Shown piece after piece: positions 17,358-25,212 of a DNA stretch of 43,265 bases; position 1 is the stretch's first letter; the number at the start of each line of letters is the position of its first letter. The DNA is from an uncultured Pelagibacteraceae bacterium (GTDB taxonomy: Bacteria > Pseudomonadota > Alphaproteobacteria > Pelagibacterales > Pelagibacteraceae), in contig CACOWO010000006.1 of NCBI GenBank assembly GCA_902630925.1, forward strand, positions 1 through 43,265. Direction: 5' to 3'. The notes under the pieces are model-generated. The model was not told the origin of the DNA and searched no databases. It worked only from the letters and a program-made list of their open reading frames with translations. The position numbers and the translations under genes are program-made.

Positions 17358-18362
17358 ATGGTTAAAGTTGGAATCAATGGATTCGGTAGAATAGGAAGAC
17401 TAATTTTAAGAGCCATATTAGAAAATTATAAAGGTAAAATTCAAGTTGTAGGAATTAACGATCTAGGTTCCATAGAAGCAAATGCACATTTAATAAAGTT
17501 TGATAGTACTCATGGAACATTAACTCAAGAAGTTAAAACTTCATCTGAAGGATTTCAAATTGGGGATCAGAATATAAAAGTTTTCGCAGAAAAAGATCCT
17601 GCTAAGTTACCATGGGGCAAAATTGGAGCAGATGTTGTTTTAGAATGCACAGGTTTTTTCTTAGATAAATCATCAGCAGGAAAACATATTGATGCTGGAG
17701 CAAAAAAAGTAATTATCTCAGCACCAGCTAAAGAAGTTGATTTTACTGTTGTTCAAGGAGTTAATAGCAAAGATCTCAAAAAAGAGCATAATATTATTTC
17801 AAATGGATCATGCACTACAAATTGTTTAGCCCCAGTAGCAATGGTGTTAGAGAACACTTTTGGAATTGAATATGGCTATATGACTACAATTCATAGCTAT
17901 ACTGGTGATCAAAAATTATTAGATACTCTCCATAAAGATTTAAGAAGAGCGAGGGCATCAGGAGATGCAATGATACCGACATCAACAGGCGCAGCAAAAG
18001 CCATGAGCTTAGTGTTACCAAGTCTTAAAGGAAAATTAGATGGTACTGCCATCAGAGTTCCTACACCGAACGTATCTCTGATAGATCTCACTTTCGTGCC
18101 AAAAAAAGAAGTTACAACTGAAAGCATTAACGAGTCTATGAATAATGCAGCAAAAGGACCTTTAAAAGGTATACTTGCTACTAATTCATCTCCATTAGTC
18201 TCTAAAGATTTTAATCACAACCCACACAGTTCAATATTTGATTTGACTCAAACTCAGGTAATCAAAGGGAAGTTTAGTAGAGTATTATCTTGGTATGATA
18301 ATGAGTGGGGTTTTTCTAACAGAATGTGTGATACAGCAATTCAAATTGCAGGATTAATTTAA
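17358..18362 (+). CDS. gap: Glyceraldehyde-3-phosphate dehydrogenase
   Basis: 334 residues. NAD-binding INGFGRIGR at 6-14, Asp35 in GIND (favours NAD over NADP), catalytic Cys152 in SCTTNC (151-156), HSYTGDQ, DLRRARA and the C-terminal SWYDNEWGFSNRM. Oxidises glyceraldehyde 3-phosphate in glycolysis or runs backwards in gluconeogenesis. Follows glpU by 8 bases with an AGGAG ribosome site, so it may be read through from the glycerol operon. Its stop overlaps the end of a convergent small ORF by 4 bases. Confidence 0.94.
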   Translation: MVKVGINGFGRIGRLILRAILENYKGKIQVVGINDLGSIEANAHLIKFDSTHGTLTQEVKTSSEGFQIGDQNIKVFAEKDPAKLPWGKIGADVVLECTGFFLDKSSAGKHIDAGAKKVIISAPAKEVDFTVVQGVNSKDLKKEHNIISNGSCTTNCLAPVAMVLENTFGIEYGYMTTIHSYTGDQKLLDTLHKDLRRARASGDAMIPTSTGAAKAMSLVLPSLKGKLDGTAIRVPTPNVSLIDLTFVPKKEVTTESINESMNNAAKGPLKGILATNSSPLVSKDFNHNPHSSIFDLTQTQVIKGKFSRVLSWYDNEWGFSNRMCDTAIQIAGLI

Positions 18363-18529
18363 TTTTCAGATTTTTCAGCTTCCTCAATTAATCTCAAAGT
18401 ACTTAGGGGTATTTCCGAGAGACTTTTTTTGTTTTGTTGTTCATCAATAATTTTTTCACTTTTAACTTTTTTAATTTTTTGAAGATCCTCAACAGCAGAA
18501 AGTATCTCTTCAATAGAATAGTTTTCCAC
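18359..18529 (-). CDS. Small acidic/basic protein downstream of pyk (56 aa)
   Basis: An ORF of 56 codons with GTG start at 18529, one base after the pyk stop, running to a TAA at 18359 that overlaps the gap stop. It fills the whole pyk-gap spacer without a stop. Predicted product begins MENYSIEEILSAVEDLQKIK and is highly charged, helical-looking, without TM or signal. An AGGA lies about 8 bases before the GTG. Nothing recognised; the IEEIL-SAV start only vaguely recalls the EEILASIR motif of PopZ-like proteins. Confidence 0.55.
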   Translation of the reverse strand: MENYSIEEILSAVEDLQKIKKVKSEKIIDEQQNKKSLSEIPLSTLRLIEEAEKSEN

Positions 18530-18530
18530 C

Positions 18531-19943
18531 TTAGGATCCTACCTTATAAAGTCTGATCATATTTGTCATCCCAGCGTTTCCAAATGGTAATCCAGCAGTG
18601 ATTACTACAAAATTATTTTTTTTAATAAATTTAAGTTTTTTTACAATTTCTTTTGATATCGACATCATATCTTTCCAGCCATTAGCATCCCGGCTATTAA
18701 TAGATTTAACGCCCCAAAGTAATGACACCTGCCTACTTATATTTATATTAGGTGAAATGGTTACTATTTTAGCTGCAGGACGCATTGCTGATACCAGTTT
18801 CGCTGATTTACCGGAGTTAGAAAAGACAATTATAGCTTTTACATTTGGATTATAAGCAATATCCTTTACAGAAAGAAGAATAGATTTAACAGGGTCTGTA
18901 TTAGAAATTATTGAATTTTTAAAATCTTCAATGTGTTCTTTTTTATATTTTTCCGTCGAGAGAATAGTTTTACTCATTGTTGAAACTGCCTGAGCCGGAA
19001 ACTTACCGATTGCAGCCTCAGCTGACAACATTACAGCGTCAGCTCCTTGAAAAATTGCAGTAGCGATATCGTTAATTTCAGCGCGTGTAGCAGAATTATT
19101 TTCAATCATGCTTTCAAGCATTTGAGTAGCAACAATTACAGATTTAGAAAATTGAGAGCATTTTTTAATTAAACTCAATTGAACTTTTGGAACCTCACTA
19201 TGACCTATTTCAATAGCTAGATCACCTCTGGCTATCATTATAGAGTCAGAAGCTTTTATTATTTTATTAATATTTCTTAATGCTAATTTATTTTCAATTT
19301 TAGCAATGATACCCATATCTTTTCTTAGTATCTTTCTTGTCTCTAATATAATTTTTTCATTTTGGAGATAAGATAAGGCTACCCAATTACAACCTAATCT
19401 AATAGCTTCTTTGATGTCTTTACGATCTTTGTCAGTTAATTTATTAAAAGGTATATCAATTTTAGGAATATGGACACTTTTATTGCTGTTTAATAAGCAG
19501 TTTTGGCTTTTACATTTTGTTATTATTTGATTTTTTTTAGTCCCTACGACAACGAAAACATACTTTCCATCATCTAAGAGAATTTTAAAACCTTTCTTTA
19601 TCTTTTTAAGTATTTTTGGAAAAGGGAATTTTACTCTATTATTATCACCTACATTATTTTTATTATCAAAAATATACTTTTGATTAAGTTTAATTTTGAT
19701 GTTTTTTTTATTTAATCTTCCAATTCTTAATTTAATACCCTGAATATCTGCAATAATTGCTATATGTTTTTTTTTAAATTTTTCAATTTTTCTTATTTTA
19801 GAAATTATTCCGCCTATACCTTTTGTGTTATGGCTAAAATTTATCCTAAAAGCATCTACGCCTAAATTTATAATTTTTTTCAATTTGTTTTCACTGTAAA
19901 TCGAAGGACCTAATGTTGCGATAATCTTGGCTTTTTTTTCCAT
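18531..19943 (-). CDS. pyk: Pyruvate kinase
   Basis: 470 residues. N-terminal KIIATLGPS, the substrate motif FRINFSH, the active-site segment SIMIARGDLAIEIG, VATQMLESMI and a C-terminal allosteric-type domain ending KVGS. Converts phosphoenolpyruvate and ADP to pyruvate and ATP. Divergent from the hydratase-like gene over only 29 bases. With glpK, gpsA and gap nearby it completes part of a glycerol-to-pyruvate route, although the intervening enzymes (tpi, pgk, gpm, eno) are not in this window. Confidence 0.93.
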   Translation of the reverse strand: MEKKAKIIATLGPSIYSENKLKKIINLGVDAFRINFSHNTKGIGGIISKIRKIEKFKKKHIAIIADIQGIKLRIGRLNKKNIKIKLNQKYIFDNKNNVGDNNRVKFPFPKILKKIKKGFKILLDDGKYVFVVVGTKKNQIITKCKSQNCLLNSNKSVHIPKIDIPFNKLTDKDRKDIKEAIRLGCNWVALSYLQNEKIILETRKILRKDMGIIAKIENKLALRNINKIIKASDSIMIARGDLAIEIGHSEVPKVQLSLIKKCSQFSKSVIVATQMLESMIENNSATRAEINDIATAIFQGADAVMLSAEAAIGKFPAQAVSTMSKTILSTEKYKKEHIEDFKNSIISNTDPVKSILLSVKDIAYNPNVKAIIVFSNSGKSAKLVSAMRPAAKIVTISPNINISRQVSLLWGVKSINSRDANGWKDMMSISKEIVKKLKFIKKNNFVVITAGLPFGNAGMTNMIRLYKVGS

Positions 19944-19972
19944 TTATAAATTTATATGTTATAACATTTTAT

Positions 19973-20749
19973 ATGATAAATAAAAATATGAATTTTTTAG
20001 CTAATAAGCTCGTCAAAGCTTTTATTAAAAATAAATCTATAGCGCCTTTACCTTCTCGTTATGTTAAAAATATGAAAAATGCTGAAAATTTTAGGAGACT
20101 TTGCGAAAGCAAAATTTCTAAACCTATTGTGGGTTATAAAGCTGCTGGAACAGGTATTCCTTTAATAAAAAAATTAGGCGAAAAGGAGCCATTCTATGCA
20201 TCAGTTTATAAACACAATTTAATTTCAAATAATAGTCGCGTTAGAATAAATAAAAATGTTTTAGGTATAGAATTAGAAGTTTGTTACCTAATAAGTAAAA
20301 ATTTTTTCAAGTTAAAATCAAAGATAACGAAAAATAATCTTAAAAAATTTATAACTCATATTGCGCCATGTATTGAAGTAGTTGGATACAGACAAAGAAA
20401 AAAGGGAATTACTTGCTTTGGTGATTTATGTTCTGATTTTGGAGCAAACGTAAAATTTGTAATTGGTTCTAAGAAAAAATTCAAAAATCAAAATGTTAAA
20501 AAACTAAAAACAAAAATTTTTAATAAAAAAATAAATCAATCTGTAAATGGTAATACTAATACAGTTTATATAAATCCAATGAACTCATTGTTATTTGTAC
20601 TAAAAAAATTACAAAAAGATAAAATAAGATATAAAAATAATTTTTATGTTTTTACAGGATCTACTGTAGGTGTTGTTCCTATTTTGGGGAAGGGAGTTTA
20701 TAAAGGAATTATTGACAAAATAGGTTCTGTTTCTACAAAGATTAGTTAG
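19973..20749 (+). CDS. 2-keto-4-pentenoate hydratase/decarboxylase family protein (FAH superfamily)
   Basis: 258 residues (a second ATG five codons in, at 19988, is an alternative start). The pattern VGYKAAGTGIP...EPFYASVYKHNLI and the metal-ligand motif GIELEVCYLI (ExE) with later GDLCSDFGANVKFVIG matches MhpD-like hydratases. FAH-superfamily proteins use Mg2+ to hydrate or decarboxylate 2-keto acids from aromatic degradation, but no other aromatic pathway gene is visible, so the substrate is unknown. Shares a 29-base divergent spacer with pyk. Confidence 0.72.
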   Translation: MINKNMNFLANKLVKAFIKNKSIAPLPSRYVKNMKNAENFRRLCESKISKPIVGYKAAGTGIPLIKKLGEKEPFYASVYKHNLISNNSRVRINKNVLGIELEVCYLISKNFFKLKSKITKNNLKKFITHIAPCIEVVGYRQRKKGITCFGDLCSDFGANVKFVIGSKKKFKNQNVKKLKTKIFNKKINQSVNGNTNTVYINPMNSLLFVLKKLQKDKIRYKNNFYVFTGSTVGVVPILGKGVYKGIIDKIGSVSTKIS

Positions 20750-20957
20750 ATAAAAAATATCCGCCAATTAAGACAATGCTTGCAATACTGATAAATTTAA
20801 TATTTTTTAAAATTTTTTCTCTTCTTTCACCTGTTACTTTTCTTTTTGATAAAAAATAAATATTTGATTGAGCCTTATTTCTAAACCTAGGTCTCATGGC
20901 ATTAGGTATTGTCTTATTTTTTATCGGCTTGAATTTTCTTGGATTGATCTGCAACAT
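20742..20957 (-). CDS. Small tail-anchored basic protein (71 aa)
   Basis: 71 residues; a basic N-terminal part rich in Lys/Arg (KFKPIKNKTIPNAMRPRFRN) and one hydrophobic segment at about 53-68 ending close to the C terminus, so probably tail-anchored with the basic part in the cytoplasm. No family recognised. Its stop overlaps the convergent hydratase-like gene by 8 bases. Divergent from the iron operon: it may share regulation from the 138-base spacer that carries the Fur boxes. Confidence 0.55.
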   Translation of the reverse strand: MLQINPRKFKPIKNKTIPNAMRPRFRNKAQSNIYFLSKRKVTGERREKILKNIKFISIASIVLIGGYFLSN

Positions 20958-21001
20958 AGTTCTATAAACTCTATTTTAATTAAGTTATCAACACTATTTC
21001 C

Positions 21002-21030
21002 TTGATAATTCAACTTAAGGTGCGACAATA
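21002..21030 (+). promoter_or_regulatory. Candidate sigma70 promoter of fbpABC
   Basis: TTGATA at 21002-21007 (5 of 6 to the -35 consensus), a 17-base spacer, then ACAATA at 21025-21030 as a weak -10. The first Fur box begins 3 bases later, over the expected transcription start, an ideal place for repression. Found by eye only. Confidence 0.4.
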
Positions 21031-21032
21031 AT

Positions 21033-21054
21033 GCGAATGATAATCATTATCATT
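21033..21054. promoter_or_regulatory. Fur box 1 upstream of fbpA
   Basis: Contains a perfect 9-1-9 palindrome AATGATAAT-C-ATTATCATT (21036-21054). Positions 21033-21051 also match the classical 19-bp Fur box in 17 of 19 positions. It predicts iron-dependent repression by Fur of the ferric importer just downstream. Confidence 0.85.
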
Positions 21055-21059
21055 TTACT

Positions 21060-21078
21060 GATAATGACAATCAATATC
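21060..21078. promoter_or_regulatory. Fur box 2 upstream of fbpA
   Basis: GATAATGACAATCAATATC matches the 19-bp Fur consensus GATAATGATAATCATTATC at 17 of 19 positions. It lies between box 1 and the fbpA ribosome site (CGAGGG at about 21083-21090), suggesting cooperative binding of two Fur dimers or more. Confidence 0.75.
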
Positions 21079-21095
21079 AAATAACGAGGGAAATA

Positions 21096-22115
21096 ATGAA
21101 AAAAACGATAATCATCAGCTATCTATTATTAATTGCATTCGCAAGTAGTTTATTTGCAAATGAAGTAAATATATTTAGCGCAAGGCATTACGACTCTGAT
21201 GTTCAACTTTATGAAAAATTTACTGCAAAAACAGGAATAAAAGTAAATGTTGTTTCAGGAAAATCTGGTGCCCTTGAAAAAAGAATAGTTGAAGAAGGAG
21301 CAGATAGTAAGGCAGATCTTTACATAACTGCAGACGCTGGAAGGCTTGGAGCCTTTGAAGCTAATCTTCAAGGAGGACTTACTAGTTCAGCAATAAAAAA
21401 TGCAGTACCTAGTAATTTCAGAACATCAAAATGGACTGGTATAGCTAAGAGAGCCAGAATTGTTTATTTTGCTCCAGAAAGAGTAAGTGGTGCAGAATTA
21501 GCTGGGTTAACTTATGAGAGTTTAGCTGATCCAAAATGGAAAGGTAGACTTGTAATTAGAGCTTCAAACAATATTTACAATCAATCGCTTGTAGCTTCAT
21601 TAATAAAAAATAATGGTAAAGGTAAAGTAGCTGATTGGTCAAAAGGTATGGTTTCCAATATGGCAAGATCGCCAAAGGGTAATGACAGAGCTCAAATACT
21701 TGCTGTTGCTGCAGGAGAAGCAGACATAGCAGTGGCTAATACTTACTATTTAGCACTTATGTTGTCTGGAAAAAAAGGTCCAGAACAGCAAGCAGCTGCT
21801 AAAAAAGTAAAACCTTTCTTTCCTAACCAAGATGGAAGAGGAACTCATATGAACATTAGTGGTGCAGGACTAGTTAAAGGAGCACCTAATAAAGCTAATG
21901 CGATTAAATTAGTTGAGTTTTTACTAAGTGAGGAAGCTCAAAATCATATTGTAAATAATACTTTTGAGTATCCAATGATAAAGGGCGTCTCCCCACATCC
22001 ACTTGTTGTAAATATGGGATTAGATTTTAAACAAGATCTAAAAACTAAAGTTGTCAATTACGGAAAAAGGCAAGCAGATGCTCTAGAAGTAATGACATCA
22101 GCAGGTTGGAAGTAG
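21096..22115 (+). CDS. fbpA: Ferric iron ABC importer, periplasmic binding protein
   Basis: 339 residues; signal peptide 1-21 (cleavage after SLFA). Mature start NEVNIFSARHYDSDVQLYEKF is typical of FbpA/FutA/SfuA ferric-binding proteins, including the early Tyr; the paired tyrosines of the iron site appear in VANTYYLALM near residue 210. Captures Fe3+ in the periplasm for FbpBC. First gene of the iron operon, directly under two Fur boxes. Separated from fbpB by an unusual 280-base spacer with two hairpins and a possible small ORF. Confidence 0.92.
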   Translation: MKKTIIISYLLLIAFASSLFANEVNIFSARHYDSDVQLYEKFTAKTGIKVNVVSGKSGALEKRIVEEGADSKADLYITADAGRLGAFEANLQGGLTSSAIKNAVPSNFRTSKWTGIAKRARIVYFAPERVSGAELAGLTYESLADPKWKGRLVIRASNNIYNQSLVASLIKNNGKGKVADWSKGMVSNMARSPKGNDRAQILAVAAGEADIAVANTYYLALMLSGKKGPEQQAAAKKVKPFFPNQDGRGTHMNISGAGLVKGAPNKANAIKLVEFLLSEEAQNHIVNNTFEYPMIKGVSPHPLVVNMGLDFKQDLKTKVVNYGKRQADALEVMTSAGWK

Positions 22116-22131
22116 TTGTTAATTAATTGAT

Positions 22132-22302
22132 ATGAGGCGGACAAGCAAAACTAGTATTAACTTAAATAAGTTAAAAACTGGTTGTTCGCCTTGTATTTCA
22201 GAGGCTAAAAAAATGGAAAGAAAAATTTCAAATAGAAAGATCTCTGAGATAAAAATTGAAGAAGTAAAATTGATTGTTTCTTCAATGTTTAAAAAAGATT
22301 AA
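22132..22302 (+). CDS. Possible 56-aa CxxC small protein between fbpA and fbpB
   Basis: Open frame of 56 codons with ATG at 22132 and TAA at 22302, too short for ordinary gene calling. The product is basic with a CSPC motif near residue 19 and ends SSMFKKD. No clear Shine-Dalgarno. Its first 60 bases coincide with a strong stem-loop (22135-22191), so this may be a structured RNA region that is open by chance. If translated, a CxxC protein inside an iron operon would suggest metal or redox handling. Confidence 0.3.
   Translation: MRRTSKTSINLNKLKTGCSPCISEAKKMERKISNRKISEIKIEEVKLIVSSMFKKD
22135..22191 (+). other. Long stem-loop after fbpA
   Basis: Outer stem AGGCGGACAA / TTGTTCGCCT (10 pairs, one G-U), a 5-base bulge, then an inner stem ACTAGT...ACTGGT continuing to AACTT-AAAT-AAGTT. 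There is no T run behind it, so rather a 3'-end stabilising or processing structure than an intrinsic terminator. Likely protects the fbpA part of the message. Confidence 0.6.
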
Positions 22303-22317
22303 AAGTTTGACGTCAAT

Positions 22318-22373
22318 TTCTCTGGCTTTAAATGCTAGCTATATTCTACACTCAAGCCGCTTTAGCCAGAGAA
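22318..22373 (+). other. Stem-loop in the fbpB leader
   Basis: Perfect 10-bp stem TTCTCTGGCT / AGCCAGAGAA enclosing 36 bases, ending 22 bases before the fbpB ATG. Preceded by the 10-bp palindrome TTGACGTCAA (22307-22316). It could control fbpB translation; no known riboswitch class recognised. Confidence 0.5.
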
Positions 22374-22395
22374 CTTAGTATGATACCAAACTAAA

Positions 22396-24012
22396 ATGAC
22401 AAAATATAATATTTGGTTTTTTAGTTCAGTACTCATCGCTTCGATTGTAGCATTACCAATAATTACAGTATTTTTTAGTTTTTTTTATGAGACAAGTAAT
22501 TATTTTATTATATTAAAAAATACATTTCTCCTGGACTATATTTTTAATTCAATAGTAATATTATTTTTTGTCATTTTGATTACTTTTTTCTTAGGAGTTT
22601 TGTCTGCTTACCTTGTTTCATTTTACGAATTTCCATTATCTAATTTCTTTAGTTGGGCTTTAATTTTAGCATTCGCTGTACCTGGGTATATATATGCGTT
22701 TTCAATAATTGCTTTTTTTGAAAATTATGGAACAGCATTTTCATTAATGACTTACTTTTTTGGAGAGAGCAATTATAATTTAATTATTCCTAAAATTGAC
22801 GGAATTATTGGTGCTATTTTAGCGATATCTTTTTCACTTTTTCCATATGTTTACGTTTTGACAAGGGCTTCATTTCACTACCAATCAAACAATTACATAG
22901 AGGTGGGAAAAAATTTAGGTCTTTCTTCAAAAAAAACATTTTTTAAAATAATTTTACCTTCTGCAAGACCTGCAATTATCGCAGGTTTAGCACTTGTATC
23001 TATGGAATGTTTATCTGACTTTGGAACAGTTTCTTTTTTTAGCGTTAATACATTAACTACTGGTATTTATAATTCTTGGCTCTCTTTCGATGACCTAAAT
23101 ACTGCAAATCAAATCTCTTTTATATTATTGCTTTTTATACTTTTTATATTTTCTATAGAGATATATTCGAGAAAAGAGGCCAGATATCATCAACCAGGAA
23201 GAGGATATAAACCTATCACAAAAATTAAATTATACGGTAAAAATGCTGTTTTACCTATTATTATATGTTCAGTAATTTTATTTTTAAGTTTCCTTTTTCC
23301 AGTTTCACAAATGATTTACTGGACAATAAAATTCCCCAAATATTATCAAGATATTAATATTTTAAATATTAACATAAATACATTAATTTTAGTGTCTTTA
23401 GCGAGTGTATCTATAGTTACTATTTCTTTATTTATAAATTATGGAAGCAGAATTTCTAAAAGTAAGATTTTGAATTACCTTACAAATTTTTCAATTTCTG
23501 GTTATGCAATACCAGGGGTTATTTTAGCAGTAGCTTTTATAACTTTTTTTTCTAACTTGAGTGATTTTTTCTCTGATAATTTTAGTCTAAAAAGTACTAA
23601 AGGTATTTTCATAGGTTCAGTTTTAGGACTTATCTTAGCTTATTTCATAAGATTTTTCTCTTTATCATTTAATGGAATTAAATCAAGCTATGAAAAAATC
23701 AATAATTCAATTGACGAAAGTGCTTATCTTCTTGGATACTCAAAAATTAAAACTTTTTTAACTATTCATATACCTTATTTAAGAACTAACATTATCTTAA
23801 TAATGCTTTTAATTTCTTTAGAAGTAATCAAAGAACTTCCTATAACTTTGATACTAAGACCTTTTAATTTTGAAACTTTTGCAACTCAAGCATATATTTA
23901 TGCCTCTCAAGATCTTTTAGAAGCTGCTGCACTTCCATCGCTTTTTCTTATCTTTTGGTCTACAATATTAATACTTCTCTCATCTAGATATATACTTTCA
24001 AAAAAAAACTAA
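22396..24012 (+). CDS. fbpB: Ferric iron ABC importer permease (fused two-domain)
   Basis: 538 residues with about 12 TM helices: two permease halves in one chain, as in FbpB/SfuB. Two EAA-type coupling loops are visible, in the first half EVGKNLGLSSKKTFFKIILPSARPA (about 172-196) and in the second half DESAYLLGYSKIKTFLTIHIP (about 440-460). Moves Fe3+ delivered by FbpA across the inner membrane. fbpC follows after 12 bases. Confidence 0.9.
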   Translation: MTKYNIWFFSSVLIASIVALPIITVFFSFFYETSNYFIILKNTFLLDYIFNSIVILFFVILITFFLGVLSAYLVSFYEFPLSNFFSWALILAFAVPGYIYAFSIIAFFENYGTAFSLMTYFFGESNYNLIIPKIDGIIGAILAISFSLFPYVYVLTRASFHYQSNNYIEVGKNLGLSSKKTFFKIILPSARPAIIAGLALVSMECLSDFGTVSFFSVNTLTTGIYNSWLSFDDLNTANQISFILLLFILFIFSIEIYSRKEARYHQPGRGYKPITKIKLYGKNAVLPIIICSVILFLSFLFPVSQMIYWTIKFPKYYQDINILNININTLILVSLASVSIVTISLFINYGSRISKSKILNYLTNFSISGYAIPGVILAVAFITFFSNLSDFFSDNFSLKSTKGIFIGSVLGLILAYFIRFFSLSFNGIKSSYEKINNSIDESAYLLGYSKIKTFLTIHIPYLRTNIILIMLLISLEVIKELPITLILRPFNFETFATQAYIYASQDLLEAAALPSLFLIFWSTILILLSSRYILSKKN

Positions 24013-24024
24013 TATAATTATTAA

Positions 24025-25095
24025 ATGGTTGAAAATTTTTTTGAAATCCAAAATGGCTATTTTACTGCTAGTGAAAAAAATAAAGTAAATGACGTAAATC
24101 TTGTAATTGAAAATCAAGGAGAGATTGTTTCTCTACTAGGGCCATCTGGGATTGGAAAAACAACAATTTTAAGAACTATTGCTGGCTTACAAAAACTTAG
24201 TAAAGGTAAAATAAAACTTGGAAAAAGGTTTTTAGCTTCAGATGATATTCATATAGAACCAGAAAAAAGAAACGTTGCTCTATCATTTCAAGATAATTCA
24301 CTTTTCCCTAATTATAAAATTATTGATAATATAAATTTTGGAGTAAAAAGAACCAATGGAAACAGTTCATCTATAAATGTAAACGAAATCATTGAACTAT
24401 TAAGAATTGAACCAATTTTAAAAAAATATCCTCATCAAATTAGCGCCGGAGAAGCTCAAAGAGTTTCACTAGCAAGATCTTTAATGTCAAAACCTGATTT
24501 ACTATTACTTGACGAACCTTTTTCAAATATTGATCAAAGTTTAAAAGATGAAATTCAAGTTTCAGTTAAAAAATTGTTAAAGAGAATTAATCTAACAACA
24601 ATAATTGTAACTCATGACTCTTACGAGGCTTTTTCAATGGCAGATAAGTGTGGAATTATATTGGGTCAAGAACTTAAACAGTATGACATTCCTTATAATG
24701 TTCATCACGAGCCGAATTCAATTGCCGTAGCAAATTTTTTAAATAAGGGTATTTTTATTGATGTTCAAGTAGTTGACAGTGAATGTGCTGTACATAGATT
24801 AAGGCACGATGAACTCGGCGAAATACGTGGAAAATTATCGAACAATTTTCCTTCAGGAGCTAAAGTTAAACTTCTATTACAACCGGAAGATTTAATACAT
24901 GATGATCAAAGTAAGTTAAAATTAGAAGTGGTAGATAGAAAGTTTAAAGGAACCAATTTTATCTATACTTTAAAAACTAAAAAAGGTGAACATTTACCAG
25001 TATTTGTTCACTCTCACCACATTCACCAACATGAGAAGTCCGAACAATTTGGAGTAAAGTCTCCGATTTATATTGACCACTTAGTATGTTTTTAA
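24025..25095 (+). CDS. fbpC: Ferric iron ABC importer ATPase
   Basis: 356 residues. Walker A GPSGIGKTT at about 38-46, Q-loop SFQDN, signature ISAGEAQR (a variant of LSGGQQQR), Walker B LLLLDEPFSNID and H-loop VTHDSYEA. The C-terminal TOBE-like domain (about 235-356) ends with a His-rich HSHHIHQHEK run that is unusual and could bind metal. Energises FbpB. The operon ends here; tRNA-Arg follows 19 bases later. Confidence 0.9.
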   Translation: MVENFFEIQNGYFTASEKNKVNDVNLVIENQGEIVSLLGPSGIGKTTILRTIAGLQKLSKGKIKLGKRFLASDDIHIEPEKRNVALSFQDNSLFPNYKIIDNINFGVKRTNGNSSSINVNEIIELLRIEPILKKYPHQISAGEAQRVSLARSLMSKPDLLLLDEPFSNIDQSLKDEIQVSVKKLLKRINLTTIIVTHDSYEAFSMADKCGIILGQELKQYDIPYNVHHEPNSIAVANFLNKGIFIDVQVVDSECAVHRLRHDELGEIRGKLSNNFPSGAKVKLLLQPEDLIHDDQSKLKLEVVDRKFKGTNFIYTLKTKKGEHLPVFVHSHHIHQHEKSEQFGVKSPIYIDHLVCF

Positions 25096-25114
25096 GTAAA
25101 TATAATAATATTAG

Positions 25115-25191
25115 GCGCCCTTAGCTCAGCTGGATAGAGCATCGGTTTTCTAAACCGAGGGTCGTAGGTTCGAATCCTTCAGGGCGCGCCA
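25115..25191 (+). tRNA. tRNA-Arg (anticodon UCU)
   Basis: 77 bases with encoded CCA. Acceptor GCGCCCT / AGGGCGC, D-arm GCTCAGCTGGATAGAGC, anticodon stem TCGGT/ACCGA with loop TTTCTAA (anticodon TCT at 25149-25151), T-arm GGTTCGAATCC. Reads AGA, the main arginine codon in AT-rich genomes. Confidence 0.96.
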
Positions 25192-25212
25192 CAAATTTGT
25201 AAGATTATAAAA

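Noticed and set aside
22135-22191. Stem-loop after fbpA as a tRNA-like gene or intrinsic terminator
   Set aside because: No T-arm or CCA end, and no T run after the stem.
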